A DNA stretch of 64,000 nucleotides from Paenibacillus phoenicis (GCF_034718895.1 NZ_JAYERP010000001.1:2046001-2110000); one strand, 5' to 3'. Counted from the stretch's first letter, positions 8,110-16,946 are shown. The notes: a model not told the origin generated them from the sequence alone. Translations and numbers: made by a program.

Positions 8110-8440
8110 TCCTTTCGCTAGGGATTCAGGGAATGGACGCTCCGGGATGCCTCCGGCGCACGCGCAGATCTATCACCCTCGCGTATGAGGACACACTTCG
8201 GGCCATGAGCTGCCCCGGATCTGCTAAAACCGGGCATGGGATGCCGAAGGGAACAGCCAGCGGGTAAGAAGCTCAGACGCGTACCGGAGAAACAGACTTA
8301 AGGAGTAGACGATGCTACTGGAGGCAGAAGGATTTCCCCGAATGGACCCTACGTTCCATTGTCCAGAGGCATACCGGAAAGTCCAGTCCCTGATAGAATT
8401 TTCAAAGAACAAGCTGAAAATTTGGAGGCTGTTTTCCATC
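8110..8440 (-). ncRNA. Noncoding leader of the IS110 element, probable bridge RNA locus
   Basis: About 340 bases upstream of the transposase carry no plausible gene but clear secondary structure. On the minus strand CTTCGG (8244-8249) pairs with CCGAAG (8196-8201), enclosing an internal loop and an apical stem TGCCCGG/CCGGGGCA with loop TTTTAGCAGAT; a second hairpin AATGGA/TCCATT lies at 8341-8356 and a third GTAG/CTAC near 8306-8318. Stacked stems with internal loops upstream of an IS110 transposase are the hallmark of bridge RNA. Guide sequences and exact ends could not be assigned by eye. Confidence 0.5.
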
Positions 8441-8457
8441 CCCCGGGGGGATGGAAA
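8433..8457. repeat. Near-perfect GC-rich palindrome between the IS element and the subtilase gene
   Basis: TTTCCAT-CCCCC and GGGGGG-ATGGAAA form a 12-base-pair inverted repeat with one extra central G and no loop to speak of. It lies 48 bases before the subtilase start, at or near the left end of the IS element. It could be part of the IS end, a regulator site for the protease, or a transcription-blocking hairpin; no T run follows. Confidence 0.55.
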
Positions 8458-8504
8458 TGAACCTAAAAGAGCTTTTTAAAGATACTATACGAGGAGGTTA
8501 ACTG

Positions 8505-10454
8505 ATGAACTGGCGCAGATGGACCGCTTTGGGGTTAACGGGTGCTGCGGCGGTAGCTGCGGTTTCGCTTCTTCTCCCATCCGCGGACAATGACAAGACA
8601 ACTCCACGGAAATCCGTAACTCAGCTAACCGTGCCAAAGCCGGCGGAGGAGCAGAAATTAAAGCAAAGCATGCTGAAACGGGATATGACCGCAACCGAAC
8701 GGTTATCTCGGATGGACGCTCGGGGGCATCTTCGTTCGCTTGCGGCAAGCTCTCCCGGCAGCATAGGTGACAAGCTGCAAGATGCCGCGCAGAAATTGCA
8801 GAAGGATCATAAGCATTTTCAGGCGATCCTCTGGTACGATGCCACAAAAGGGCAAACCCGGCAGTTTCGGCGGGAGGATTTTAAACCGGATCCGGCTGTA
8901 AGTAAGCAGCTCAACACCTATTTGGGTTACGCGAAAAAAGCGTTAAGCAAATCAAGCAGTTATGAATCGCCTTCCTTCCCAGAGAAGCAGCCGAAATATT
9001 TCATTGCTGCAGAGCCGGTGAAGGGCAAAAAGCAAGGGATTATCGCAGTAATGGATATCGGAATCTTAGGGCGGGTGCAGGATCACCAGCATAAAAACCT
9101 GCGTTTGATTCCTTATCCGAAGGAAGGCAAATTCAAGGTAGAATCGGTGCATGCGGACACGCTGAAAGACATTACGGTGAAGACGGGGCATGACAACGAA
9201 AAAGCAAGCCATTACTACGAGAACGAAATCGTTGTAATGTTCCACAGCAAGCCAACAGACGAGCAAATAAAGCAGATTTTGGCCGACATCTCCGGCAAAC
9301 CGCCGCGGAAGCTGAACAGCACCTACATCTTCCGTTCGGACACGATGAGCATGAATCAGCTGAAGCAATATTTTCAAAATAAATGGCAGCCAAAGTATAT
9401 CGAGCCGCATTATCTCTATCTGACCAATGAAAACGGCGACAGCATTTGGGACGATCCGGAAAGCTACTATTACAAAGACGATAAGGTAGCTGGCACCGAA
9501 GGCACCGAAGATAATCCCGAGATTCCAAACGATTTGCTGTTCTCCGAATACCAATGGAATCTGCCGATTATCGAGACGAACCGCGGCTGGAAATTGTCGA
9601 AGGGCAGCAACGACGTGATCGTAGGGGTCGTGGATACCGGCGTGGATCTGACGCACCCTGATCTGCAGGGCCGATTGCTGAAGGGCTACAACGTGATCGA
9701 ACCGGACAAGGAGCCTACCGATGATGTTGGGCATGGCACGCATGTGGCGGGCATCATTTCCGCCAATGTGAACAATGGCGAAGGGATCGCCGGCATGATG
9801 TGGGGCGGCAAAATATTGCCGGTGAAGGCGCTAGACAAATCCGGTTCAGGCACAACGTATTCGGTGGCCCAGGGCATCATTTGGGCGACGGACCACGGCG
9901 CTAAAGTGATTAATATGAGCCTTGGCAACTACGCCGATGCCCAGTTTTTGCATGAAGCGATCAAGTACGCATATGAGCGGGATGTGGTGCTGATTGCGGC
10001 TACAGGGAACGATAATACCGAACGTCCAGGGTACCCTGCCGCTTATCCTGAAGTGTTGTCCGTGTCGGCAACCGACTATAACATGCAGAAAGCTTCCTTC
10101 TCCAATTACGGCGATTACATCGACGTGATGGCCCCAGGTGAAAGCATCGCCAGCACCTATCCGGATAATCAGTATGCCGCGTTATCCGGGACATCGATGG
10201 CGAGCCCGCACGTCGCAGCTCTCGCTGCTCTGATCCGATCGGTGAATCCAGACCTGAAGAACACCGAGGTCATGGACATTATCCGGAAGAACGTCATCGA
10301 TCTTGGTGAAAAAGGTCGGGACAAATATTACGGGTACGGGCAGATCGACGTCTATGCCGCGTTGCAGGCTGCTGGTGGCAGTGCAGCTCCGCTGCAGTTC
10401 TGGCCGCAGTCAGTCCAACGTAAAATGGAGCGTGCGGTGGATCGCGTCAAATAA
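8505..10454 (+). CDS. Secreted S8 (subtilisin-like) serine protease with long pro-region
   Basis: A 649-residue subtilase. Residues 1-26 form a signal peptide (RRW, then TALGLTGAAAVAAVSLLL). A lysine-rich region to about 230 of unknown fold follows, then a propeptide-like domain (about 235-305, starting HYYENEIVVMFHSKP). The catalytic triad is D377 in VVDTGVDLTHPDL, H410 in GHGTHVAG and S564 in GTSMASPHVA; the oxyanion asparagine lies in AATGNDN near 505. GAGGAGG precedes the ATG by about eight bases. The gene is transcribed alone and closes with a strong terminator. The pro-region of over 300 residues is much longer than in classic subtilisins. Substrate unknown. Confidence 0.93.
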   Translation: MNWRRWTALGLTGAAAVAAVSLLLPSADNDKTTPRKSVTQLTVPKPAEEQKLKQSMLKRDMTATERLSRMDARGHLRSLAASSPGSIGDKLQDAAQKLQKDHKHFQAILWYDATKGQTRQFRREDFKPDPAVSKQLNTYLGYAKKALSKSSSYESPSFPEKQPKYFIAAEPVKGKKQGIIAVMDIGILGRVQDHQHKNLRLIPYPKEGKFKVESVHADTLKDITVKTGHDNEKASHYYENEIVVMFHSKPTDEQIKQILADISGKPPRKLNSTYIFRSDTMSMNQLKQYFQNKWQPKYIEPHYLYLTNENGDSIWDDPESYYYKDDKVAGTEGTEDNPEIPNDLLFSEYQWNLPIIETNRGWKLSKGSNDVIVGVVDTGVDLTHPDLQGRLLKGYNVIEPDKEPTDDVGHGTHVAGIISANVNNGEGIAGMMWGGKILPVKALDKSGSGTTYSVAQGIIWATDHGAKVINMSLGNYADAQFLHEAIKYAYERDVVLIAATGNDNTERPGYPAAYPEVLSVSATDYNMQKASFSNYGDYIDVMAPGESIASTYPDNQYAALSGTSMASPHVAALAALIRSVNPDLKNTEVMDIIRKNVIDLGEKGRDKYYGYGQIDVYAALQAAGGSAAPLQFWPQSVQRKMERAVDRVK

Positions 10455-10465
10455 CTTCCTAAACC

Positions 10466-10515
10466 AAAAGCCTCCGCATCGCTGGAAGTTCATCCAAGCG
10501 ATGCGGAGGCTTTGA
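10466..10515. terminator. Terminator of the subtilase gene
   Basis: A perfect 14-base-pair stem (GCCTCCGCATCGCT with its complement) is flanked by AAAA and TTTG. It lies between the convergent subtilase and rnpB genes and can serve both. Confidence 0.88.
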
Positions 10516-10543
10516 CATTGATATAAGTCATGTTCCCTTTAGT

Positions 10544-10962
10544 GATGAAAGTTTGCCATAAGCCGGGTTCTGTACTCGTTGCGGTATAACGGGAACCACC
10601 CTCCCGCCTTGAGTGACAATCATCTATCTAGGCCGCACATTACTGAGCGGCTCCAGCAACCAACCCGGACGCGCCTCGGGCAAAGGCCGCTTCACAAAGA
10701 AGCTGCGTCCCATTAGGTCTTGCTCCAGGTGGGGTTTACCAGGAACGAAGTCGCCAGCGTTCCTCGGGGTCTCTTACACCTCGGTTCCATCCTTGCCTGT
10801 GACCCCTCCACGAAGTGGAGAAGTCCATCGGCGGTCCATTTCTGTGGCACTATCCTTCAGCTCGCGCTGACTGGACGTTATCCAGCACCCTGCCCTGTGG
10901 AGCCCGGACTTTCCTCCCGCGGCTTTGCAGCCGCCGGCGATTGTCTGTCAAACTTTCGTAAG
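10544..10962 (-). ncRNA. rnpB: RNase P RNA, class A architecture
   Basis: RNase P RNA is the catalytic subunit that cuts the 5' leader from pre-tRNA. The minus strand reads AAGTTTGACAGACAATCG at the 5' end and CGGCTTATGGCAAACTTTC at the 3' end; GAAAGTTTG and CAAACTTTC form a perfect P1 helix. Universal parts are GGAGGAAAGTCCGGGCTCC near the start, GGTAAACCCCACC in the middle, and GCCTAGATAGATGATTGTC plus ACAGAACCCGGCTTAT near the end. The layout follows the E. coli-like class A, for example AGGGTGCTGGATAACGTCCAG, not the B. subtilis class B. Ends are placed within a few bases by comparison with E. coli. Confidence 0.95.
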
Positions 10963-10974
10963 GCAACACTAGTT

Positions 10975-11003
10975 AGTATACAGACATTGCCGTCCGCTGA
11001 CAA
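10975..11003 (-). promoter_or_regulatory. Sigma-A promoter of rnpB
   Basis: On the minus strand TTGTCA (10998-11003) and TATACT (10975-10980) are separated by 17 bases, a near-consensus housekeeping promoter. The expected transcription start is about 7 bases further, close to the deduced 5' end of RNase P RNA. Confidence 0.85.
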
Positions 11004-11076
11004 GAGCGCTTTTCCGGTAAGGCTGACGTTTCCTGCCAGCTTTGGAGACGGATATTCGTAGGTCCCAGACGCCATT

Positions 11077-12192
11077 TTACATAAATCGAAACGGCTCGGT
11101 GTTGACCTGGGAAGCATGTACCCGGGTTGCATATTTGTCTTCGCTTAATTTTTCAGTCAGCCAAGCAGCAACGCGAGGCTTCATGATCTTCTCCGCATTA
11201 TGCCCCGGGTCGACGATCGCAACCCCAGCCATCCAGGCATCCTGTGCGGTATGGTAATCTACGTCCCCGGTGACGAGCACGTCCGCCCCGCGGAATTGGG
11301 CATTTTTCCAATACCGTCCGCCTGAACCGCCCAAGACTGCAGCTTTGCGAATCGGCCGGTCCAAATCCCCGACAACTCGAACCATCGGCACGTCCAGTCG
11401 CTCTTTGACGCGCTGCACGAAGTCCCGGAGCGTAACAGGCTCCGTTAGCTTCCCAACCCGTCCAAGTCCAAAAGTGCGCCCCTTCAAATCCATAGGATAC
11501 AGATCATAGGCTACCTCTTCATACGGATGCTGCTTCAGCATCGCTTGAATGACCTTGTTGCGCAGGCTATGCGGCACAACGGTTTCGATGCGTACCTCCT
11601 CGACCCGCTCCAGCTTGCCTTGGCTGCCGATATACGGGGCGGTCCCTTCTCCCGGCTTAAACGTGCCGAAGCCTTCGAGGTTGAAGCTGCAGTGGCTGTA
11701 GTTACCGATGTGGCCTGCCCCTGCGTTCAACATCGCCTGAAGCACCGGCTCGTGGTGATCCTTGGGCACAAATACGACCAGTTTATACAGGTTGTCCGTA
11801 TGCACATCTTCAAGCGAGCCGGCGCTTTCGATGCCCAGTGCTTCCGCCATCCAGTCGTTCATCCCGCCGTCCGTGACGTCGAGGTTCGTATGCGCGATAT
11901 ATACCGCGATATCGTTTTTGATCAGCTTCTCGTACACCTTGCCCATCGGCGTGTCGCTCTGCAAATGAGCCAGCGGACGATAAATGATGGCATGATGGGC
12001 GACAATCAGATCCGCCTCTAAGGCAATTGCCTCGTCTACAACCTCCTCATTCACGTCCAATGCTACGAGCACGCCCCGAATTTCCTTCTGCAGGCTGCCT
12101 AGTTGGAGGCCAATTTTGTCCCCCTCCATCGCCACATGCTTAGGAGCCAACTGCTCCATGTATTGCACTACTGTTTGTCCTTTGGCAAACAT
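11077..12192 (-). CDS. Nif3-like dinuclear metal centre protein (YqfO type)
   Basis: A 371-residue protein of the Nif3/YqfO family, which forms hexameric rings with a two-metal site. Metal ligands are visible in DLIVAHHAIIYRPL (the HH pair near residue 65), AHTNLDVTDGG near 105 and the C-terminal DPGHNAEK near 335. A PII-like insert (about 130-235) separates the two halves, as in B. subtilis YqfO. The biochemical role is not settled; GTP cyclohydrolase I-like assignments in databases are unproven. It follows trmK with an overlap of about 25 bases, the same order as B. subtilis yqfN-yqfO. Confidence 0.9.
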   Translation of the reverse strand: MFAKGQTVVQYMEQLAPKHVAMEGDKIGLQLGSLQKEIRGVLVALDVNEEVVDEAIALEADLIVAHHAIIYRPLAHLQSDTPMGKVYEKLIKNDIAVYIAHTNLDVTDGGMNDWMAEALGIESAGSLEDVHTDNLYKLVVFVPKDHHEPVLQAMLNAGAGHIGNYSHCSFNLEGFGTFKPGEGTAPYIGSQGKLERVEEVRIETVVPHSLRNKVIQAMLKQHPYEEVAYDLYPMDLKGRTFGLGRVGKLTEPVTLRDFVQRVKERLDVPMVRVVGDLDRPIRKAAVLGGSGGRYWKNAQFRGADVLVTGDVDYHTAQDAWMAGVAIVDPGHNAEKIMKPRVAAWLTEKLSEDKYATRVHASQVNTEPFRFM

Positions 12193-12950
12193 GCCAGCAC
12201 CTCCTTTAACTGCTCCGATAACCGGGTAAGCTCCGCTTCCTTCTGACGGGATGCCTCCAGCGTTGAGGAAGCCACCGACCGGCGGATCCCCTCCAGCTTA
12301 CGAAGCTCTGATTCCCATTTCCTGAAAAAGACTTCATTGGGGGCCGCGGTTAATCGAGGCCCCATCATGAGCAGGAGCTCGCGAGTCAAGCTGACCCGGC
12401 CTCCCGCCAGCTGGCGTTCACGGTACAGCTCAGCGTTCCGGACCTCGGCATCCGGCTGGGCTTCGGCCATAAGCACTTCGTAAATTTTGCCGTCCTCCTC
12501 CAAGATCGCCTCTTCGGCCAAATACCAATCGTGCTCGAGCAACCAGCGGCGGACAAATTCTCCGCCAACGTTCGGCTGCAGCACGAGCCGCTTGACACCG
12601 GCCAGCTTCGCTTGGCCGGCATCGAGAATGGAGGAGATCAGCGCCCCGCCCATCCCGGCGATGGTGATCACGTCAACTTCGCCGGGTGCAATCACGGCGA
12701 GTCCGTCCCCTTTGCGGACAGAGATCCGCGCCGTCTCCCCGGCTTCAGCCACCTGACGGCGTGCCGCTTCCAGCGGGCCGTCGTTCACTTCGCCGGCGAC
12801 GGCGAAGACCGCTTGTCCGCTGCGCACGGCAGCCACGGGCAGCAGCGCGTGGTCTGAACCGATATCGGCAAACCGGCATCCGGCCGGAAGCCAGTCGGCA
12901 ATAAGCTGCAATCTAGCTGACAATTTCATGTCGTTATCCACACCACCCAT
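12168..12950 (-). CDS. trmK: tRNA (adenine(22)-N(1))-methyltransferase TrmK
   Basis: TrmK methylates N1 of adenine 22 in tRNA using S-adenosylmethionine. The protein has the N-terminal Rossmann fold with FADIGSDHALLPVAAV (SAM motif I, near residue 26-41) and the family motif DVITIAGMGGALI near 92, followed by a coiled-coil C-terminus rich in Leu, Glu and Arg. ATG at 12950 has AAGGA five bases upstream; the ATG at 12929 (MKLSARL) is a possible alternative and would align better with some relatives. The end overlaps the nif3-like start, implying translational coupling. Confidence 0.92.
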   Translation of the reverse strand: MGGVDNDMKLSARLQLIADWLPAGCRFADIGSDHALLPVAAVRSGQAVFAVAGEVNDGPLEAARRQVAEAGETARISVRKGDGLAVIAPGEVDVITIAGMGGALISSILDAGQAKLAGVKRLVLQPNVGGEFVRRWLLEHDWYLAEEAILEEDGKIYEVLMAEAQPDAEVRNAELYRERQLAGGRVSLTRELLLMMGPRLTAAPNEVFFRKWESELRKLEGIRRSVASSTLEASRQKEAELTRLSEQLKEVLACLPKDKQ

Positions 12951-13189
12951 TTTTTCCTTAATTCACAACAATAGCAGATATGCCACATAGCGATCGATAA
13001 TAAAGTGCCAGGGCATCACATACCGCGGAAAGCAGCTCCACAGCGATTTGCAATGCCCAGGGAAAAACGGTAAAATAAAAACCAATAAAGAAAAAGAAGG
13101 AAATTATTCCAAAAGAAAGGGACGACGCTTAACGGACATCAGAGCCGTTATCGACCTGCTTCCGGGTCTACGTCCATAAAGCGCCGCTG
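12951..13189. other. Intergenic region between rpoD and trmK
   Basis: No gene is visible. The stretch contains an A-rich part (about 13070-13115) and, at 13130-13151, one copy of the short repeat described separately. The promoter for trmK-nif3 is expected here, but no convincing -35/-10 pair was found. Confidence 0.5.
13130..13151 (+). repeat. Copy of the dispersed TAACGGAAC...CGTTAT repeat
   Basis: The sequence TTAACGGACATCAGAGCC followed by GTTAT matches the repeat found four times at 22490-22672 at most positions (consensus TAACGGAACTCAGAGMCGTTAT with M = A or C). The ends AACG and CGTT are complementary, so a small hairpin is possible. Confidence 0.55.
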
Positions 13190-13226
13190 TAACAAAAATG
13201 ACCTTGCTGCTTGGCTGCAGAAGGTC
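13190..13226 (-). terminator. Terminator after rpoD
   Basis: On the minus strand GACCTTCTGCAG and its partner CAGCAAGGTC form a stem, followed by ATTTTTGTT. It lies about 20 bases after the rpoD stop codon and separates the dnaG-rpoD unit from trmK. Confidence 0.85.
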
Positions 13227-13246
13227 AAGATTGCAGGCGATGACGC

Positions 13247-14371
13247 CTATTCGAGGAAGTCCTTCAACCGCTTGCTGCGGCTAGGATGGCGCAGCTTACG
13301 GAGCGCTTTCGCTTCGATTTGCCGGATACGCTCCCGCGTTACGCCGAAGACTTTCCCCACTTCCTCAAGGGTTCTTGTACGTCCGTCGTCCAGTCCAAAC
13401 CGTAAACGGAGCACGTTCTCTTCGCGTTCAGTGAGCGTGTCCAGTACATCCTCCAGCTGTTCTTTCAGCAGCTCGTAAGCCGCTGCGTCGGCTGGCGCCA
13501 AGGCTTCCTGGTCTTCGATAAAGTCGCCAAGATGGGAGTCGTCCTCTTCCCCGATCGGCGTTTCCAGCGAAACCGGCTCTTGGGCGATCTTCATGATCTC
13601 CCGGACCTTCTCCACGCTAAGATCCATCTCCGCAGCGATTTCTTCCGGAGCAGGTTCGCGTCCCAGCTCTTGCAGCAGCTGCCGGGATACCCGAATCAGC
13701 TTGTTGATCGTTTCGACCATATGAACCGGAATCCGAATCGTTCGGGCCTGGTCGGCAATCGCACGGGTAATGGCCTGACGGATCCACCAGGTGGCATAGG
13801 TACTGAATTTGAAGCCTTTCTTGTGGTCGAATTTCTCCACGGCTTTAATCAAGCCCATATTTCCTTCTTGGATCAAGTCCAAGAACAGCATGCCGCGACC
13901 AACATAACGTTTGGCGATGCTGACAACCAACCGCAGGTTGGCTTCAGCCAAGCGCCGCTTTGCCTCTTCGTCCCCGTTTTCGATCCGTTTGGCCAGCTCC
14001 ATTTCGTCGTCCGCCGACAGCAGCGGTACACGTCCGATTTCCTTCAGATACATCCGAACTGGATCGTTAATCTTGATTCCCGGAGGAAGCGAGAGGTCGT
14101 CGTCATAATTAAAATCATCGTCATGCGAGTCGTCTCCATCGCCGCGGCTCCGATGATCATCGTCGCCGTCACCGGTAATGTCGATGCCGAGATCGGCCAA
14201 TTGTTCAAAAAACTCGTCCATTTGCTCGGGATCCTGATCGAATGGCGAAAGCTTCTCCATAATTTCTTTATAAGTTAAGGATGATCTTTTCTTCCCTTGT
14301 TCGATCAATTGATCCCTTACCTGATCCAAGGTGAGTTCCGTTTCTAGTTCAGTATGTTGTTCATTCGTCAT
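13247..14371 (-). CDS. rpoD: RNA polymerase primary sigma factor RpoD/SigA
   Basis: The housekeeping sigma factor, 374 residues. Region 1.1 is short and acidic (an Asp/Ser/His-rich stretch near residues 60-85); region 2 shows [16 protein letters not shown] [34 protein letters not shown] and [16 protein letters not shown] (2.3-2.4, promoter -10 recognition); region 4.2 shows [20 protein letters not shown] (-35 recognition). ATG at 14371 with GGAGGG upstream is chosen instead of the longer reading that starts ten codons earlier. It follows dnaG by about 50 bases, the conserved dnaG-sigA arrangement of Bacillales. Confidence 0.97.
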   Translation of the reverse strand: MTNEQHTELETELTLDQVRDQLIEQGKKRSSLTYKEIMEKLSPFDQDPEQMDEFFEQLADLGIDITGDGDDDHRSRGDGDDSHDDDFNYDDDLSLPPGIKINDPVRMYLKEIGRVPLLSADDEMELAKRIENGDEEAKRRLAEANLRLVVSIAKRYVGRGMLFLDLIQEGNMGLIKAVEKFDHKKGFKFSTYATWWIRQAITRAIADQARTIRIPVHMVETINKLIRVSRQLLQELGREPAPEEIAAEMDLSVEKVREIMKIAQEPVSLETPIGEEDDSHLGDFIEDQEALAPADAAAYELLKEQLEDVLDTLTEREENVLRLRFGLDDGRTRTLEEVGKVFGVTRERIRQIEAKALRKLRHPSRSKRLKDFLE

Positions 14372-14417
14372 TTCTGGCTCCCTCCTCCCTAGAAACATCA
14401 TCGAAAGTCCGTTCGTC

Positions 14418-16241
14418 TTACTGTCTCTCTAGGGCAATAATCTCACTTGCAATTTGCGCCGCACGCAAATAGTCACCGGCCCGTTCGGCCGAAACCATTT
14501 CCTCTTTCTTACGTTTGATCTGCTCCAGCAGCGGCACCTTCTGAATTTCACGGATACAATCGTCCAGCTCCTGTGTTGTCCATTCGGCCGGTGTATCCAT
14601 CATCGCGATCGAGATGACCGTCTGCTCTAGCCGCTCATCTTGAAGTGAGGAAATGAAACGGCTGGCATCCGGGGGTTTCCCTTGCGCGTAATAGGCGTAT
14701 AGATAAGCGGCAATCGCCACATGATCTTCGATGTTAAAGTTCGTCCCAAGGCGTTCGCCTACATAGCGGGACACCTCTTCGTCCTGCAGCATGAATGAAA
14801 GCAGTCTCCGTTCCGCCACATGAAAAGCGGGCAGCAACGTCGGCATGGATGCCTGCCCTTTTTTATGCCTACCATTATTCCACCTTTCGGGCTTATTATC
14901 CCCGGCATTTGCCTTTTTTTGCATAGCCGTTCTCAGCTCGTTACACTCTTGCTTCAAGCTGTCGAAGGACACCTGCAATTCGGCGGAGAGCTCCTTCAAA
15001 TAAATTTCGCGTTCGCTTGGGGAGGAGAGCGCCGCAATAATCGGCATCGCCTCTTTGATATAAGCGATCTTTCCGTCTTCTTCTAGCAGTATATGGTTTT
15101 TTCTCAGATATATAAGCCTAAATTTAACGGAAGATACCGCACCATCCAAAACTTGATGGCGGAACCGTTCGGCTCCGTACTTTTGGATAAATTCATCAGG
15201 GTCCAGCCCTTCGCTGAGCATTGCGATTTTTACCTGGGAGAATCCTGCGCCTTCGAGGATCGGGATGCTCTTTAAGGCTGCAGCCTGACCGGCGGAGTCT
15301 CCGTCATAGCAGACCAATACCTCATCGGCAAGGCTCCGCATGATCGCCGCATGGTGTTCCGTCAAAGCGGTCCCCATGGTGGCGACACCGTTGTGAACTC
15401 CGGCTTCCCATGCGCTGATGACATCGCCGTAACCCTCAAACAGGACGATTTGGCCCGTCTTGCGGATCTCGTTCTTGGCTTGATGCAAATTGTAAAGAAC
15501 ACGGCTCTTCGTAAACAGCTTACTTTCCGGCGAATTTAAGTATTTCGGTTGCCCGTCGCCGAGCACTCTGCCCGCAAACGCAATCACTTTGCCGTTTCGG
15601 TTGTGCAATGGGAAGATGACCCGGTCGCGGAAGCGATCCACGTAACCGGAACCGTCCTGCTTCGATGACAGCAATCCACCCTTCTCCATCGTTTCTAGAT
15701 TAAATGATCTCTTGTCCAAAAACTGGACGAGCGTATCCCATCTGGCGGGTGCGTAACCAATCTGGAACGTATCGATGGCCTTGTCGGTAAAGCCGCGGGA
15801 TTTCAAATATTCCATCGCCGGCTTTCCGTATTCGGTGTTCTTGAGCAAATAATGATAAAGCTTGGAGGACCACTCATGGGCCTGCAGCAGCTCTTCCAAC
15901 TCCCGGTTACGCGGGGTATCGGCGTAACCTCTGCCCTTATCCTCGTAAGGGATATGCGCCTCGTCCGCCATGATTCTGACAGCTTCGGGAAAGGTTAATC
16001 CTTCGATTTCCATCCTGAATTTGATGGCATTTCCGCCTTTGCCGCAGCCATAGCAATGGAAAATTTGGCGTTCGGGTGTGACTGTAAACGACGGGGTCTT
16101 CTCCGAATGGAACGGGCATAACCCCTTCAAATACTTCCCCTGCTTCGTTAGATGAACGTGCTTGCTGACCGTATCGACGATATCGTGCTGACGCAGAACC
16201 GCCTCGATGACTTCCTCCGGAATGCCACGCCCGGTACTCAT
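14418..16241 (-). CDS. dnaG: DNA primase DnaG
   Basis: DnaG makes RNA primers for replication and works with the replicative helicase. The 607-residue protein has the CHC2 zinc finger ([11 protein letters not shown] and [11 protein letters not shown], about residues 40-65), the RNA-polymerase core with the basic motif [23 protein letters not shown], and the Toprim domain with [16 protein letters not shown] and [15 protein letters not shown]; a helicase-interacting C-terminus follows a Lys/Asn-rich linker near residue 440. ATG at 16239-16241 has AAGGTGA upstream at a normal distance, so the five-codon longer form is not used. It is in one transcription unit with rpoD. Confidence 0.97.
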   Translation of the reverse strand: MSTGRGIPEEVIEAVLRQHDIVDTVSKHVHLTKQGKYLKGLCPFHSEKTPSFTVTPERQIFHCYGCGKGGNAIKFRMEIEGLTFPEAVRIMADEAHIPYEDKGRGYADTPRNRELEELLQAHEWSSKLYHYLLKNTEYGKPAMEYLKSRGFTDKAIDTFQIGYAPARWDTLVQFLDKRSFNLETMEKGGLLSSKQDGSGYVDRFRDRVIFPLHNRNGKVIAFAGRVLGDGQPKYLNSPESKLFTKSRVLYNLHQAKNEIRKTGQIVLFEGYGDVISAWEAGVHNGVATMGTALTEHHAAIMRSLADEVLVCYDGDSAGQAAALKSIPILEGAGFSQVKIAMLSEGLDPDEFIQKYGAERFRHQVLDGAVSSVKFRLIYLRKNHILLEEDGKIAYIKEAMPIIAALSSPSEREIYLKELSAELQVSFDSLKQECNELRTAMQKKANAGDNKPERWNNGRHKKGQASMPTLLPAFHVAERRLLSFMLQDEEVSRYVGERLGTNFNIEDHVAIAAYLYAYYAQGKPPDASRFISSLQDERLEQTVISIAMMDTPAEWTTQELDDCIREIQKVPLLEQIKRKKEEMVSAERAGDYLRAAQIASEIIALERQ

Positions 16242-16342
16242 CCAAATCACCTTCATCTTTCACGCGTGAGTATCGCTCAAAATGTCAAAAGCACCGACAT
16301 TTTGCTGCTCTCGGGTGACACGTAAATAGTAATTCGCTAAAA

Positions 16343-16792
16343 CTATACATTCTCCTGCAAACGAATCAAAAGTTTTGACAAAGCGTCCGTAAACCGCTCA
16401 CGGTCCTCGATGGTAAAAGGCTTGGGGCCCTTGGCGCGGTGCCCTGCCCGCCTTGCTTTCGCATGGTGATGACGGCGTTCGAGCAAATAGTCGATATTTC
16501 CCGGATGGTAGATATCGCCGCGCGGAGATATCCCGTGACAATCTCTCGCAATGATCAATGCCGCCAGCCCGTAGTCCTGGGTCACAACGATATCGCCCTT
16601 CTCTACATGAGCGGCGATATACATATCCGCGCTTTGTCCGCTGCGATCAACCTGGACAACCGTCACTCCCGGCTCCGGCTGCAGAACATGATCATATGAG
16701 GCCACCATGATCACAGGTACACCAAATCTGCCGGCCGTTTCGACAATTTCAGCCTTGACCGGACAGGAATCCCCATCGACGACGATCCGCAT
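16343..16792 (-). CDS. yqxD: YaiI/YqxD family protein (UPF0178)
   Basis: A 149-residue protein of the YaiI/YqxD family, which has a PIN-like/NYN nuclease-like fold but no established activity. The conserved N-terminus RIVVDGDSCPVK (near residues 2-13), VDRSGQSADMYIA and IVVTQDYGLAALII carry acidic residues in the positions expected for a metal-dependent nuclease. GGAGG lies eight bases before ATG 16792, which decides the start against an ATG five codons upstream. It precedes dnaG as in B. subtilis. In that organism ccpN and yqfL stand between glyS and yqxD; both are absent here. Confidence 0.9.
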   Translation of the reverse strand: MRIVVDGDSCPVKAEIVETAGRFGVPVIMVASYDHVLQPEPGVTVVQVDRSGQSADMYIAAHVEKGDIVVTQDYGLAALIIARDCHGISPRGDIYHPGNIDYLLERRHHHAKARRAGHRAKGPKPFTIEDRERFTDALSKLLIRLQENV

Positions 16793-16889
16793 CCACCACG
16801 CCTCCATGTATTACAATATAACCTCGAAATGCCTGAATCTAAACAAGACCGTGCCGAAACTCATCGATATGTGCCGAATAGCGATGGAT

Positions 16890-16922
16890 GGCTGACGGCA
16901 AGCCCTTCGCTTGCCGTCAGCC
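16890..16922. terminator. Strong hairpin after glyS
   Basis: A perfect 14-base-pair stem (GGCTGACGGCAAGC with its complement) and a five-base loop lie 25 bases after the glyS stop. No T run follows on the minus strand, so it may be a weak or Rho-assisted terminator, or it may protect the mRNA end. Confidence 0.6.
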
Positions 16923-16946
16923 ACACTTTTGCTTCATTGCCTTCGA

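Larger units (their letters stand above)
6790..8460 (-). mobile_element. IS110-family insertion sequence (approximate ends)
   Basis: The element is recognised by its transposase at 6855-8099 and the long noncoding leader upstream of it. IS110 elements usually lack clear terminal inverted repeats and target duplications, so the ends cannot be fixed by eye; the limits given are estimates bounded by the ypuI-like gene and the subtilase gene. The open reading frame is intact, so the copy could be active. Confidence 0.75.

Noticed and set aside
7266-8267. 333-codon plus-strand frame opposite the IS110 transposase
   Set aside because: It is a shadow of the transposase gene and leader; the transposase motifs are unambiguous on the minus strand.
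14377-14401. Longer N-terminus for RpoD with [10 protein letters not shown] before the family start
   Set aside because: No ribosome site precedes it, GGAGGG lies in a good place for the ATG at 14371, and known sigma-A proteins start there.
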